Below, piece after piece: positions 27,715 to 36,292 of a stretch of DNA of 64,000 bases. The translations under genes and the position numbers were made by a program. Source of the DNA: an uncultured Marinifilum sp. (GTDB taxonomy: Bacteria > Bacteroidota > Bacteroidia > Bacteroidales > Marinifilaceae). The stretch lies in NCBI RefSeq assembly GCF_963677195.1, contig NZ_OY781918.1, positions 4,739,822 through 4,803,821 of the forward strand. The letters run 5' to 3'. Under the pieces are notes generated by a model. It worked only from the letters and a program-made list of their open reading frames with translations, made no database searches and was not told the origin of the DNA. Positions within the stretch are counted from its first letter, which is position 1. Every line of letters starts with the position of its first letter.

Positions 27715-28866
27715 ATGCTTTCGAAGGAAAAAAAACTGGAAATAACAGATAAAATTGTAACAAGCAATACATTTAAAAATGCGCCAACAAGCATTGCAAT
27801 TTTGCGCTATCTGATTAAGGCAAATCTTGAAAACCGTTCCTTAAAAGAAAGTATTATCGATATTGAATTTTTTGGTACAAAAGCAGATTCTGAAAAAAGT
27901 AATCCAAGGGTACGCGTTACCATTTATAACCTGAGAAATAAACTTAAAAGTTACTACGAAAAGGAAGGTATTGATGATATTTGGCAAATTAAAATTGATA
28001 AGGGCCAATATGATGTTCGCTATGAAAAACAGGAAGTTCAAAAAAGGATTATCAAGTTTCCAACAATAAAACAGGCACTTCCTTATTTCTTTGCGATACT
28101 ATTTCTATTTGCCTTGATCGTTTCGCAAATACCAAAAAGTAAACCTCGTTTATGGAAAGAATTTTTCAGGAATGGTCACAAAACAAATTTATTTATTGGA
28201 GATGCATTTGGATACGGAGGAAAAACAGTTTCCGGATTATCTGGCTGGACACGTGACTTTAGTATCAACAATTTGGATGAATATTACGAAATGCTTGAAA
28301 AACATCCAAAACTAAAGAACAGCACAAATGCAACAGACTTCAACTACTCAACCCGAATGGCCGAAAATGCCACACACGATTTAACTCGTTTTTTTACAAA
28401 GTACAAGCAAGATTTTGAAATTAAGTATGCAACACAAACCTCCTTTTCCGATATAAAAAAAGGAAATACAATTTATGTTGGTCGTTTAAAAAACCAGAAA
28501 GATTTTATTTATTTATTCAACGAAGCCAATCCATATTTTAAAATACAGAACAAGATAATAGAATTCTCAAATCACAAAAACATTGCTGATACTACAATTG
28601 TTGCAAATTCAAAAGGAATTGAACTGGATTATACAGTAGTATCAAGAATTCCTGGTCCAAATAATACTGAACAATTCTTTTTTTTCTCAGATCACGACAT
28701 AGGAGTTATGGCTAGTGTAGAGTATTTTACCAACACCGATTCTATTCGATCCTTTACAAACAAGTATCTAAAAACAAGCCCTTATTTTACAGCCATTTAT
28801 AAAACAAAAGGAAAAGAACGAATTAATCTGGATGTGGAAACTGTTATGGTTGTACCGTTTGAATAG
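27715..28866 (+). CDS. Membrane-anchored winged-helix transcription regulator (ToxR/CadC-like layout)
   Basis: A 383-residue protein without a signal peptide. Residues about 1-105 look like a winged helix-turn-helix domain, with IEFFGTKADSEKSNPRVRV and YNLRNKLKSYY recalling the DNA-binding N-terminus found ahead of some membrane sensors (pattern VR V..LR.KL..YY). One membrane helix follows (about 119-138, YFFAILFLFALIVS), then a roughly 240-residue periplasmic part of no family I recognise. This is a one-component regulator layout: periplasmic signal, cytoplasmic DNA binding. It is divergent from the GH2/beta-helix/GH117 operon and probably controls it, perhaps through the TAACGGT repeats. 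The regulatory role is inference. Confidence 0.75.
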   Translation: MLSKEKKLEITDKIVTSNTFKNAPTSIAILRYLIKANLENRSLKESIIDIEFFGTKADSEKSNPRVRVTIYNLRNKLKSYYEKEGIDDIWQIKIDKGQYDVRYEKQEVQKRIIKFPTIKQALPYFFAILFLFALIVSQIPKSKPRLWKEFFRNGHKTNLFIGDAFGYGGKTVSGLSGWTRDFSINNLDEYYEMLEKHPKLKNSTNATDFNYSTRMAENATHDLTRFFTKYKQDFEIKYATQTSFSDIKKGNTIYVGRLKNQKDFIYLFNEANPYFKIQNKIIEFSNHKNIADTTIVANSKGIELDYTVVSRIPGPNNTEQFFFFSDHDIGVMASVEYFTNTDSIRSFTNKYLKTSPYFTAIYKTKGKERINLDVETVMVVPFE

Positions 28867-28881
28867 CACTTTAACGCATCA

Positions 28882-28918
28882 AAAAGCCCAAAATGGAACA
28901 ATACCATTCTGGGCTTTT
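28882..28918. terminator. Bidirectional terminator between the regulator and a sulfatase gene
   Basis: Stem AAAAGCCCAAAATGG / CCATTCTGGGCTTTT with a 7-base loop, A-rich on the left and T-rich on the right, between convergent genes. Confidence 0.85.
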
Positions 28919-28940
28919 CATATTTATAACTTATTCTAAT

Positions 28941-30737
28941 CTATAATCTTTCAAGCAGATAATAGTAGGCTATTTCCTGTTCCCCTTTAGCATTGGTAAA
29001 GCTTCCGTAAAAATTCATTTTCCCGGCTGGCAATTCAACTTCAACTTCCGCGGCAGTATTATCTTTATTAAAAGTACATTTGTACTCTTTTCCATCAATA
29101 ACTATTCTTGGATTCTGTAATAACAAAGATTTCCCTTTCTCAATTATTTCTGTATGACTGCTTGCTTTAAGCCCTTTAATTTCTGCATCCATTTTCAAAT
29201 TGCTTTCTTCAGGATATCTAGAAATAGAAAATTTATACTTACCAGCTTTAACAACTTCGGTAAAAAACTCTCCTTTGTTAAAGGCCAATCCTTTACGGAT
29301 ATAATTCTGATTCCAGGGAATCGCCTGTGTGCTATGCATATCATGACAAGTTAGATGCATTGGATTTTCCTTATCAGATCCAATTTTTATTAGGGAATAC
29401 TCGAAATCATTTTCAGCACTACTCCACCATTTGTCATAGAAATCTCTCATCTTTTTAACTACATCGGGGTAAGCACTAGCAACATTAACTTTCTGCCCCG
29501 GATCATCATTAATATCATACAACTCTTTTCCATCTATCAAGCGCCATCGTGTGGTCATTACACAAGAATTTCTTCCTTCTTTCGGCCACTGAATACGCTG
29601 AGTATCTGTAATCAACATCCTTTTGTCGAAATCGGTCTTTGATGTTTCATTTAAAATTAAATTTTTCACCGACTTACCATCCATTTCCTTCTCATAAGTA
29701 TGATCCAAATCACATAAATCGACTAAAGTTGGCAGCATATCAACATGGGCAGTTAAAGAATTAACATCTCGGCCTTTAAGTGGAATTGCATTGGGCCAGC
29801 TAATAAAACATGGCACTCTGTGTCCTCCATCATAATGGCTTCCTTTGGTTCCTCTCATGCCTGCATTGTAGCCATAAGTTTTATTGGCTTTCTTATCGTA
29901 GGCTAATCCTGCCGATGTTCCATTATCAGTCATAAAAATCAAAATCGTATTATTCAACAGACCTTTTTCCTTTAAATGCTCCCTTAATTCACCAACTCGC
30001 TCATCAATATTACTAATCATACCATAAAACCTTTTTTGATGTGGCTTAAGGTCTGCATTTTCGTACATTTTATAATATTGTTCTGGCACATTATAAGGAC
30101 CATGTGGCGCATTTAATGAAAGATACAGCAAGAATGGTTTATCCTGATTTGCATCTACAAATTTTATAGCTTCATTAAACCAAACATCGGTACAATATCC
30201 TTCAACTTTCTCTGGTTTTCCGTTTCTAAAATAAGTATCATCAAAGTAGTCATTATTCCAATAATCAGGAGTTTGACCAACTCCTCCTCCTCCATTATAA
30301 AAGGCAGTCTCAAAACCTCTGTCGTGAGGTCTAAATGGGTACATATCTCCCAAATGCCATTTCCCAAACATAGCAGTTGTATATCCATTTTTATAAAAAA
30401 TATCGGCCAATGTTGTTTCCTTTTCGTTTAATAAAGAACAACCACCAATGGTATGCCAGGTTCCATTTCTATTAGAATTACGCCCTGTCATTAATCCTCC
30501 ACGAGTTGGAGTACAAGTAGTTCCCGTATGAAAATTGCTTAGTCGAACACTCTCCGAGTGCAATTTATCAATATTTGGAGTCTTAATAATTGGGTTACCA
30601 TGACAAGCCAAATCACCATATCCCTGATCATCAGTCATTATTAATATGACATTAGGTTTATCAATTTTTTCTTTAGGTTGACAAGCACAAAAAGTGATTG
30701 CCATTAAAAATCCCCCTATTACAGTTTTTATTTTCAT
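28941..30737 (-). CDS. Sulfatase lipoprotein with CTPTR maturation motif
   Basis: A 598-residue S1-type sulfatase with a lipobox (ITFCAC). NVILIMTDDQGYGDL gives metal ligands, C-T-P-T-R holds the modified cysteine at C75 (Thr in place of the usual Ser), GKWHLGD follows and IFMTDNGTS carries later ligands. After the two standard sulfatase domains a C-terminal beta-rich domain (about 460-598) is present, which could bind carbohydrate. It follows GH16 after 28 bases in the same operon, so it may clear sulfate from the oligosaccharides GH16 releases. Confidence 0.92.
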   Translation of the reverse strand: MKIKTVIGGFLMAITFCACQPKEKIDKPNVILIMTDDQGYGDLACHGNPIIKTPNIDKLHSESVRLSNFHTGTTCTPTRGGLMTGRNSNRNGTWHTIGGCSLLNEKETTLADIFYKNGYTTAMFGKWHLGDMYPFRPHDRGFETAFYNGGGGVGQTPDYWNNDYFDDTYFRNGKPEKVEGYCTDVWFNEAIKFVDANQDKPFLLYLSLNAPHGPYNVPEQYYKMYENADLKPHQKRFYGMISNIDERVGELREHLKEKGLLNNTILIFMTDNGTSAGLAYDKKANKTYGYNAGMRGTKGSHYDGGHRVPCFISWPNAIPLKGRDVNSLTAHVDMLPTLVDLCDLDHTYEKEMDGKSVKNLILNETSKTDFDKRMLITDTQRIQWPKEGRNSCVMTTRWRLIDGKELYDINDDPGQKVNVASAYPDVVKKMRDFYDKWWSSAENDFEYSLIKIGSDKENPMHLTCHDMHSTQAIPWNQNYIRKGLAFNKGEFFTEVVKAGKYKFSISRYPEESNLKMDAEIKGLKASSHTEIIEKGKSLLLQNPRIVIDGKEYKCTFNKDNTAAEVEVELPAGKMNFYGSFTNAKGEQEIAYYYLLERL

Positions 30738-30765
30738 TATTCTGATATTAATTCATTATCATCTC

Positions 30766-31923
30766 TTACAAAATAGTTTCAGCCATTTTAAACTCAGATT
30801 TAGACGCATATTTCACCTGAATCTGATATGTATTTTGATTTAAATCTTCTTTTTTAATTTCAATATTTCCATTTCCATATCCTGCATAAACAGTAAGTTT
30901 TTCTTTCTTAACTACATTCCCAAGTTTGTCTAAAAACAAGAATTCGATTTTTCTATTGTGATTTGCTTTGTAGATATAATTAATCGATACAGAAGATGCC
31001 CCTGTGTCAACAGTAATATCTATTTTCTCATTAAAAATTGATTCTTTAAGTTTCGATTTCACTTTTTCATCAATTCTCACCAACTGGTAAGATCTAACCC
31101 AATCGTAAAAGGCCGTGTTAATTTCGTTGTTTAACAAATCCTCTTTGGGAGGAGCTGGTTGCCAGTTGTAAGTTTCAGTCACCATATTTATTTTCATGGG
31201 TCTGTCAAATGGTTTTGATGAAATATCAGTGCGAAACTGAACCGTATCGAACAGTTGATTATCGGCATAATACAAAACCTCATTGGCATTTTTCCACCAG
31301 GCCCCGTAAACATGAAATTCATCCGACACTTCTGAATTTAAGCTTGTACCTGTTCCTCTCGATATAAAAGTCTCTTTTTTCTCTCCCGGTTTTACATATC
31401 TAAAGTGAGTATTGGAATTCATGCCATTGCGAAATTTTTTATGAACTGTTCCTCCCCCTACACATTCCTGAATATCTAATTCCTGACTGTAAGAATCTCT
31501 GGAATCATCGGTTGCTTCGTATGGTACTTTTGCATTCGACATCCAAAAAGTGGTAGACATGGCAATTTTAGAAGCTTTAGCACGACACTCATAATAACCA
31601 TAGTGCGCATCGTTCGATTTTGAAGATACCGCTCCTCCGTAAATGGTAAAATCTTTAACTGGCTGATCTAAAACACCACTTTTAATTTCTAAATTTCCAT
31701 TTTTTACTGATATTGCTTCCGGTATAAACATAGCAGGAGCTCTTCCTTTCCATCCATTAAAAGTATCGTACCATTTTTTTGAATCTAATTTGTTCCCATT
31801 AAATTCATCAGAAAAAGTTTCATTCAGTACCCAACGATAACCTTTTGGAGGAATTGGAGGATCTGCAAAAATATGGCTTGTAAGACATACAAATAGAACT
31901 AGAAATAAATATTTTCGATTCAT
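30766..31923 (-). CDS. GH16 endo-galactanase (agarase/porphyranase-like)
   Basis: A 385-residue secreted enzyme (signal peptide to about FADP). The GH16 jelly roll spans about 35-290, with the catalytic ELDIQE motif giving nucleophile E148, D150 and acid/base E153. FSDEFNGNKLDSKKW, GYYECRAKAS, STTFWMS and the closing YDWVRSYQLV fit the beta-agarase/beta-porphyranase side of GH16 better than laminarinases. A roughly 90-residue beta-rich tail follows. It probably makes the first endo cut in the galactan backbone. It leads the GH16-sulfatase operon and has a C-run promoter that is back to back with that of the LacZ-type GH2. Confidence 0.88.
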   Translation of the reverse strand: MNRKYLFLVLFVCLTSHIFADPPIPPKGYRWVLNETFSDEFNGNKLDSKKWYDTFNGWKGRAPAMFIPEAISVKNGNLEIKSGVLDQPVKDFTIYGGAVSSKSNDAHYGYYECRAKASKIAMSTTFWMSNAKVPYEATDDSRDSYSQELDIQECVGGGTVHKKFRNGMNSNTHFRYVKPGEKKETFISRGTGTSLNSEVSDEFHVYGAWWKNANEVLYYADNQLFDTVQFRTDISSKPFDRPMKINMVTETYNWQPAPPKEDLLNNEINTAFYDWVRSYQLVRIDEKVKSKLKESIFNEKIDITVDTGASSVSINYIYKANHNRKIEFLFLDKLGNVVKKEKLTVYAGYGNGNIEIKKEDLNQNTYQIQVKYASKSEFKMAETIL

Positions 31924-31949
31924 AAAACAGTATTAATAATATTTAAAAA

Positions 31950-32008
31950 CAATATTACTATCAATCCTGTAAAACAAAGAAATAAATCATGTACATATAA
32001 GGGGGCAT
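31950..32008 (-). promoter_or_regulatory. Promoter with C-run element for GH16-sulfatase
   Basis: On the minus strand TAAATGCCCCCTTATAT (complement of GGGGG at 32001-32005) ends 43 bases before TAATATTG (31957-31950), a one-mismatch -7 box. Confidence 0.6.
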
Positions 32009-32036
32009 TTAATAACAGTAATAGGAATACATAAGT

Positions 32037-32097
32037 AAATACCCCCTTAATTTGCAGAAAATTAACAAGCCCATACTAGTAGTTCGAATTATCTTTA
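32037..32097 (+). promoter_or_regulatory. Promoter with C-run element for the LacZ-type GH2
   Basis: TAAATACCCCCTTAATT (C-run 32042-32046) ends 43 bases before TATCTTTA at 32090-32097. With the GH16 element at 32001-32005 it forms an inverted pair about 40 bases apart, one for each divergent gene. Confidence 0.65.
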
Positions 32098-32128
32098 CAA
32101 AAAGAAAAAATCAAACTTATATAAGCTC

Positions 32129-35100
32129 ATGAAAAAATTGTTACTGGCCTTTTTATGCCTATCCTTTATTACGTCTCATGCCCAAAAAAAAGATTGGGAA
32201 AATGAATCTGTTTTTGGAATTAATAAACTGCAGGGGCGAGCTACCTCTTACTCCTATAAAAATACAGCTGATGCTTTAAAAGGAGACAGGGGCAAATCTG
32301 CAATGCAATTGCTAAACGGAATGTGGAAGTTCCACTATTCTGACAAGGTAGAAAACCGACCTGCCAATTTCTATAATACCGAATTTGATTCTTCCAATTG
32401 GGATGAAATAGAAGTACCCTCGAATTGGGAATTGAAAGGATATGGAAAACCAGTGTATGTAAATTCAAATTTTAAGCAAAACTTAAAACCTCCTCATTAT
32501 CCTTGGAACAATGAAGTGGGATCATACATCACGAATTTTGACTGGAATCCTGACTGGAAAAACCAACAGGTAATTCTGCATTTTGGTGGAGTAACCTCAG
32601 CTTTTTATGTATGGATTAATGGTAAAAAAGTAGGTTACAGCGAAGACAGCTGTCTACCTGCCGAGTTTGACATTACCAGCTATCTTACAAGCGGAAAAAA
32701 TCAACTTGCAGTAGAAGTTTACCGATGGTCGACCGGAAGTTTTCTTGAGGATCAGGATCATTGGCGCTTGAGTGGAATTCACAGAGAAGTAATGATTCTT
32801 AGCCAACCCAAAGTAGCAATCAATGACTTTTTTGTTCGCACAAAATTCGATTCGAATTTAGAAAATGCCTTATTACAAATAAGACCACGACTAAGTGCAA
32901 TTAATAAAGCCGATTATAAAAACCTAAGTGTAGAGGCCAATTTATACGATGCTAATGGCAAAAAAGTAATGAAAGCACTTTCTATTGGTGCAGGAAAAAT
33001 TATAGATGAATATTATCCGCAACGCGATAATGTATATTTCGGCCTACTGGAACAAAATATTGAAAGTCCTATTAAATGGTCGGCAGAGAATCCATACTTG
33101 TACACTCTTGTGTTGAATTTAAAAGATAAGAATGGCAACGAACTAGACACTCGTGCACAAAAAATTGGCTTTAGAGATGTTAAAATTGCCGGTAATGTTT
33201 TTTTACTAAATGGCAAAAAAGTTAAGCTTTACGGAGTTAATCGCCACGATCATCACCAAACAGGAGGAAAAGTGATTTCTCGTGCCGATATGGAAAAAGA
33301 TGTTCAGTTGTTAAAGCAATATAATTTTAATGCTGTTCGAACTTCACATTATCCTAACGATCCTTATTTCTATGAATTATGCGATAAGTATGGAATTTAT
33401 GTAATGGACGAAACCAATTTGGAAACTCATGCTGTTCGCGGATTGTTATCGAATCAACCAACTTGGGCTGGTGCTTATGTAGATAGAGCTATTCGTATGG
33501 TTGAACGAGATAAAAACCATGCATGTATTATCTCTTGGTCTTTGGGAAATGAATCGGGATGCGGCCCCAACCATGCAGCCATGGCGGCCTGGATAAAAGA
33601 TTACGATCCAACTCGCTTTGTTCACTACGAAGGCGCACAGGGAGATCCAAATCATAAAATATACAAAAAAGTTTTCTCACAAGAATGGCGCAAATATGAG
33701 AACATACACAGTGCCAATCCAAGCGATCCTGCTTATGTAGATGTAATCAGTAGAATGTATCCAACTCTTGAGGTATTAGAAGATATGGCAAACAGCCCTT
33801 ATATCAATCGTCCTATTATGCCTTGCGAATACGCACATGCAATGGGAAATTCTCTAGGAAACATGACTGAATACTGGGATTTGATTCATAAATACGACAA
33901 CCTAATGGGAGCCTTTATTTGGGATTGGATTGATCAGGGATTATTACAATATGATGAAAATGGCAAAGAATACTATGCAGTAGGTGGTGACTTTGGAGAC
34001 AAAATAAATGCCGGAAATTTCTGCTTGAATGGTATTATTGCCTCAGACCGTAGCCCAAAACCAGAAATTGAAGAATGTAAGTACGTTTATCAGCCTGTTA
34101 CTTTTAAAGCTGTAAATTTAAACGAAGGTTTAATCCGCATTCATAATCGCCAATGGTTTACCAATACTGCTACTTATAAATTCCAGTGGGAACTTTGGCA
34201 GGATGGTAAGAAAATTCAGGAAGGAGATTTACCACAATTAATTATTAATCCGAGTGAATCGAAAGAAATAAAAGTACCCTTTAAAGCACCAAAACTAATT
34301 GCCGGTGCAGAATACTGGTTGCGTATAAGTATGGAAAGTACAAAGGCAACACTATGGGCCAAAAAAGGATTTGAAATTGCCAAACAGCAATTCAAACTCC
34401 CAATTGGAATTGATAAGAAAGAAATTTTAAAAAGAAATCTTCCTGATATATCAGAAAAAAGAGAAAATGGAATATTAACTCTTTCCAATAAGAACTTTAG
34501 TATACAAATTTCTGAAGCCGATGGATACATTCACCAATTAACAAGTAAAGGAAATGTTATTATCGATGGTGCTATGACTCCAAACTTCTGGAGACCAAAA
34601 ACAGATAATGACGAACGAGGATGGAAACCAGAAAAACAATCTGCATTTTGGAAAACTGCTACTCAAAGCTTAAAGCTAGAATCCTTCGATCTTGCAAAAA
34701 TGAAAGATGGTGCAATTGGCCTTACTTCTGTTTTAAAAATTGAAGACAAACTAAATTTAAAACTTAATTATGTAGTTTCAGGTAATGGTTCTGTAAAAGT
34801 AAATTATAGCTTAAATGCAGATAAATCATTACCTAAACTATTAAGAGTTGGACTAAGTACAAAAGTGCCTGTAAACTTCTCTAAAATGAGTTATTATGGA
34901 AAAGGTCCATGGGAAAACTATAGCGATAGAGCAGAAGCTGCCGAAGTAAATGTATACAAAGGAAATGTAGCTGATTTTGTATTTGAATATGCACAGCCAC
35001 AGGAGTGCAGCAACAGAACAGCTGTAAGATGGTTGCAACTGCAAAACAGCAAAGGCGCTGGTTTAAAATTCGATGGAAATCAGCCTTTAAGCACCTCGGT

Positions 35101-35305
35101 TTGGCCATGGACAGCTGAATCGCTAGAAAGTGTACGACATACCAACGAATTAAAGAAAGAAGATTTTTATACCGTAAATATCGATTTAATTCAGACCGGA
35201 GTAGGTGGTTGCGATACCTGGTCGCCAAAAGCTGAACCAATTGAAAAATACCGTATTTACCCTGGTAATTATGAATATTCTTTTACGATAGTACCACTAC
35301 AATAA
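32129..35305 (+). CDS. LacZ-type GH2 beta-galactosidase
   Basis: A 1058-residue secreted enzyme (signal peptide ending about SHAQ) with the full five-domain LacZ layout: jelly roll (about 50-220), Ig-like, TIM barrel (about 340-640), Ig-like and the large C-terminal beta-galactosidase small-chain domain (about 775-1055). Acid/base E475 in SLGNESGCG and nucleophile E567 in PCEYAHAMGN. It hydrolyses terminal beta-D-galactosides, here probably from agaro- or porphyran-derived oligosaccharides in the periplasm. It is a single-gene unit with its own C-run promoter and terminator, divergent from GH16. Confidence 0.94.
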   Translation: MKKLLLAFLCLSFITSHAQKKDWENESVFGINKLQGRATSYSYKNTADALKGDRGKSAMQLLNGMWKFHYSDKVENRPANFYNTEFDSSNWDEIEVPSNWELKGYGKPVYVNSNFKQNLKPPHYPWNNEVGSYITNFDWNPDWKNQQVILHFGGVTSAFYVWINGKKVGYSEDSCLPAEFDITSYLTSGKNQLAVEVYRWSTGSFLEDQDHWRLSGIHREVMILSQPKVAINDFFVRTKFDSNLENALLQIRPRLSAINKADYKNLSVEANLYDANGKKVMKALSIGAGKIIDEYYPQRDNVYFGLLEQNIESPIKWSAENPYLYTLVLNLKDKNGNELDTRAQKIGFRDVKIAGNVFLLNGKKVKLYGVNRHDHHQTGGKVISRADMEKDVQLLKQYNFNAVRTSHYPNDPYFYELCDKYGIYVMDETNLETHAVRGLLSNQPTWAGAYVDRAIRMVERDKNHACIISWSLGNESGCGPNHAAMAAWIKDYDPTRFVHYEGAQGDPNHKIYKKVFSQEWRKYENIHSANPSDPAYVDVISRMYPTLEVLEDMANSPYINRPIMPCEYAHAMGNSLGNMTEYWDLIHKYDNLMGAFIWDWIDQGLLQYDENGKEYYAVGGDFGDKINAGNFCLNGIIASDRSPKPEIEECKYVYQPVTFKAVNLNEGLIRIHNRQWFTNTATYKFQWELWQDGKKIQEGDLPQLIINPSESKEIKVPFKAPKLIAGAEYWLRISMESTKATLWAKKGFEIAKQQFKLPIGIDKKEILKRNLPDISEKRENGILTLSNKNFSIQISEADGYIHQLTSKGNVIIDGAMTPNFWRPKTDNDERGWKPEKQSAFWKTATQSLKLESFDLAKMKDGAIGLTSVLKIEDKLNLKLNYVVSGNGSVKVNYSLNADKSLPKLLRVGLSTKVPVNFSKMSYYGKGPWENYSDRAEAAEVNVYKGNVADFVFEYAQPQECSNRTAVRWLQLQNSKGAGLKFDGNQPLSTSVWPWTAESLESVRHTNELKKEDFYTVNIDLIQTGVGGCDTWSPKAEPIEKYRIYPGNYEYSFTIVPLQ

Positions 35306-35326
35306 TTTATCGTTTTTTTTAACCAT

Positions 35327-35364
35327 AAAAGGCTTCCTTTGCAATTTGCGAGGAAGCCTTTTTA
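35327..35364 (+). terminator. Terminator after the LacZ-type GH2 gene
   Basis: Perfect 12-base-pair stem AAAAGGCTTCCT / AGGAAGCCTTTT followed by a T run, about 20 bases after the stop. Confidence 0.85.
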
Positions 35365-35720
35365 TTAAGCACAATAAAGAGTTTCTTTCTAGGAGTTTTT
35401 ACAGCTTATTAATAGCAAAATTAGCCTATCATACTAAGGTTTTACCTCTTCATCGCTAGTTTTTGAGCTTACCTGAGTAATTTGCAAACTCCATAAGTAA
35501 TATTTTATGGCTCATACGCGATATATATATTACGTTCCTGCTTATTATTCTCCTTTCCATCGTTTATTTGGACCAATCATTACAAAGGTTCCAGTGATTT
35601 TCTTCTTTCCTTTTTCTGTCTCTCACATATTTCGCGATAATATTGACTAAAATACCCGGTAATCTCTCCTAATTTCTCAAGCATAGGCTTATGCCCCACT
35701 AAACTATTAGCATGCCTTAT

Positions 35721-35758
35721 ATACAAAAAAGAGAGGCTCGCCTAAGCAAGCCTCTCTT
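35721..35758 (-). terminator. Terminator of the SusC-SusD operon
   Basis: On the minus strand AAGAGAGGCTTG / CGAGCCTCTCTT with a 6-base loop runs into TTTTTTGTAT, just past the end of the last operon gene at 35777. Confidence 0.88.
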
Positions 35759-35776
35759 ATCAATCTAATTCCTATC

Positions 35777-36235
35777 TTAATTGTATACTTCGTCTTCAGT
35801 TAAAGTTCCATTTAAACTGATGGTACTTTCAGTTCCATCAGCGGCTGTTTTAAGAATGGTAATACTAGCCGACCCTGTTTCTTTATCAGCTGTTACATCA
35901 TAAGCATAACTTACTGTTCCCATTGTCTCATTACCTTCTTCATCAGTTAAAGTTACTTTCTCAGATGCAATTACTGTAAACATATAATTGGTTTCGTCAG
36001 ATACATCTGAATAAGATGATGTAGAATAAGCACTTACAATACCATCTTTATTAGCAATTGTTAACAAATTTTCCTGTTTGTATACCTGAATATCTGTATA
36101 AGTATTATTCCCTGTTTCGCTTATTGAATATACAGGAACTAATTCAATATCCGGCACATCGTATTCATCTGGTTCGCAACTACTCATAACTCCAACTACG
36201 AATAGTAAAACGAATATTTTAAATAAATTTTTCAT
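35777..36235 (-). CDS. Small lipoprotein at the end of the SusC operon
   Basis: A 152-residue lipoprotein (lipobox MSSCEPD at about residue 20) rich in Thr, Ser and Glu. It is predicted all-beta, with alternating strands such as GTVSYAYDVTADKE and GSASITILKTA. No family is recognised. Its place as last gene of a SusC/SusD operon and the acidic linker after the Cys suggest a surface-exposed glycan-binding or structural partner of SusCD. It is 57 bases from the gene before it and directly precedes the operon terminator. Confidence 0.75.
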   Translation of the reverse strand: MKNLFKIFVLLFVVGVMSSCEPDEYDVPDIELVPVYSISETGNNTYTDIQVYKQENLLTIANKDGIVSAYSTSSYSDVSDETNYMFTVIASEKVTLTDEEGNETMGTVSYAYDVTADKETGSASITILKTAADGTESTISLNGTLTEDEVYN

Positions 36236-36292
36236 GCTTTAATTTTTTTATTTAACTCACCTTCAAAATAATTGAAGGTGAGATATAAGTTT

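Larger units (their letters stand above)
35306..35776. other. Gene-free stretch with terminators and a possible gene remnant
   Basis: Between the GH2 and the last SusC-operon gene lie a terminator at each end (35327-35364 and 35721-35758). In between, the minus strand has an open frame without a convincing start. It covers about 35580-35725 and ends in TAA at 35582-35580, with a charged, protein-like composition (HANSLVGHKPMLEKL then ERQKKERRK). I do not recognise it; it may be the tail of a decayed gene. Confidence 0.4.

Noticed and set aside
30766..31923. GH16 as a laminarinase or kappa-carrageenase
   Set aside because: The end motif YDWVRSYQLV and the company of GH117 fit agarase/porphyranase better, although the subfamily is not proven.
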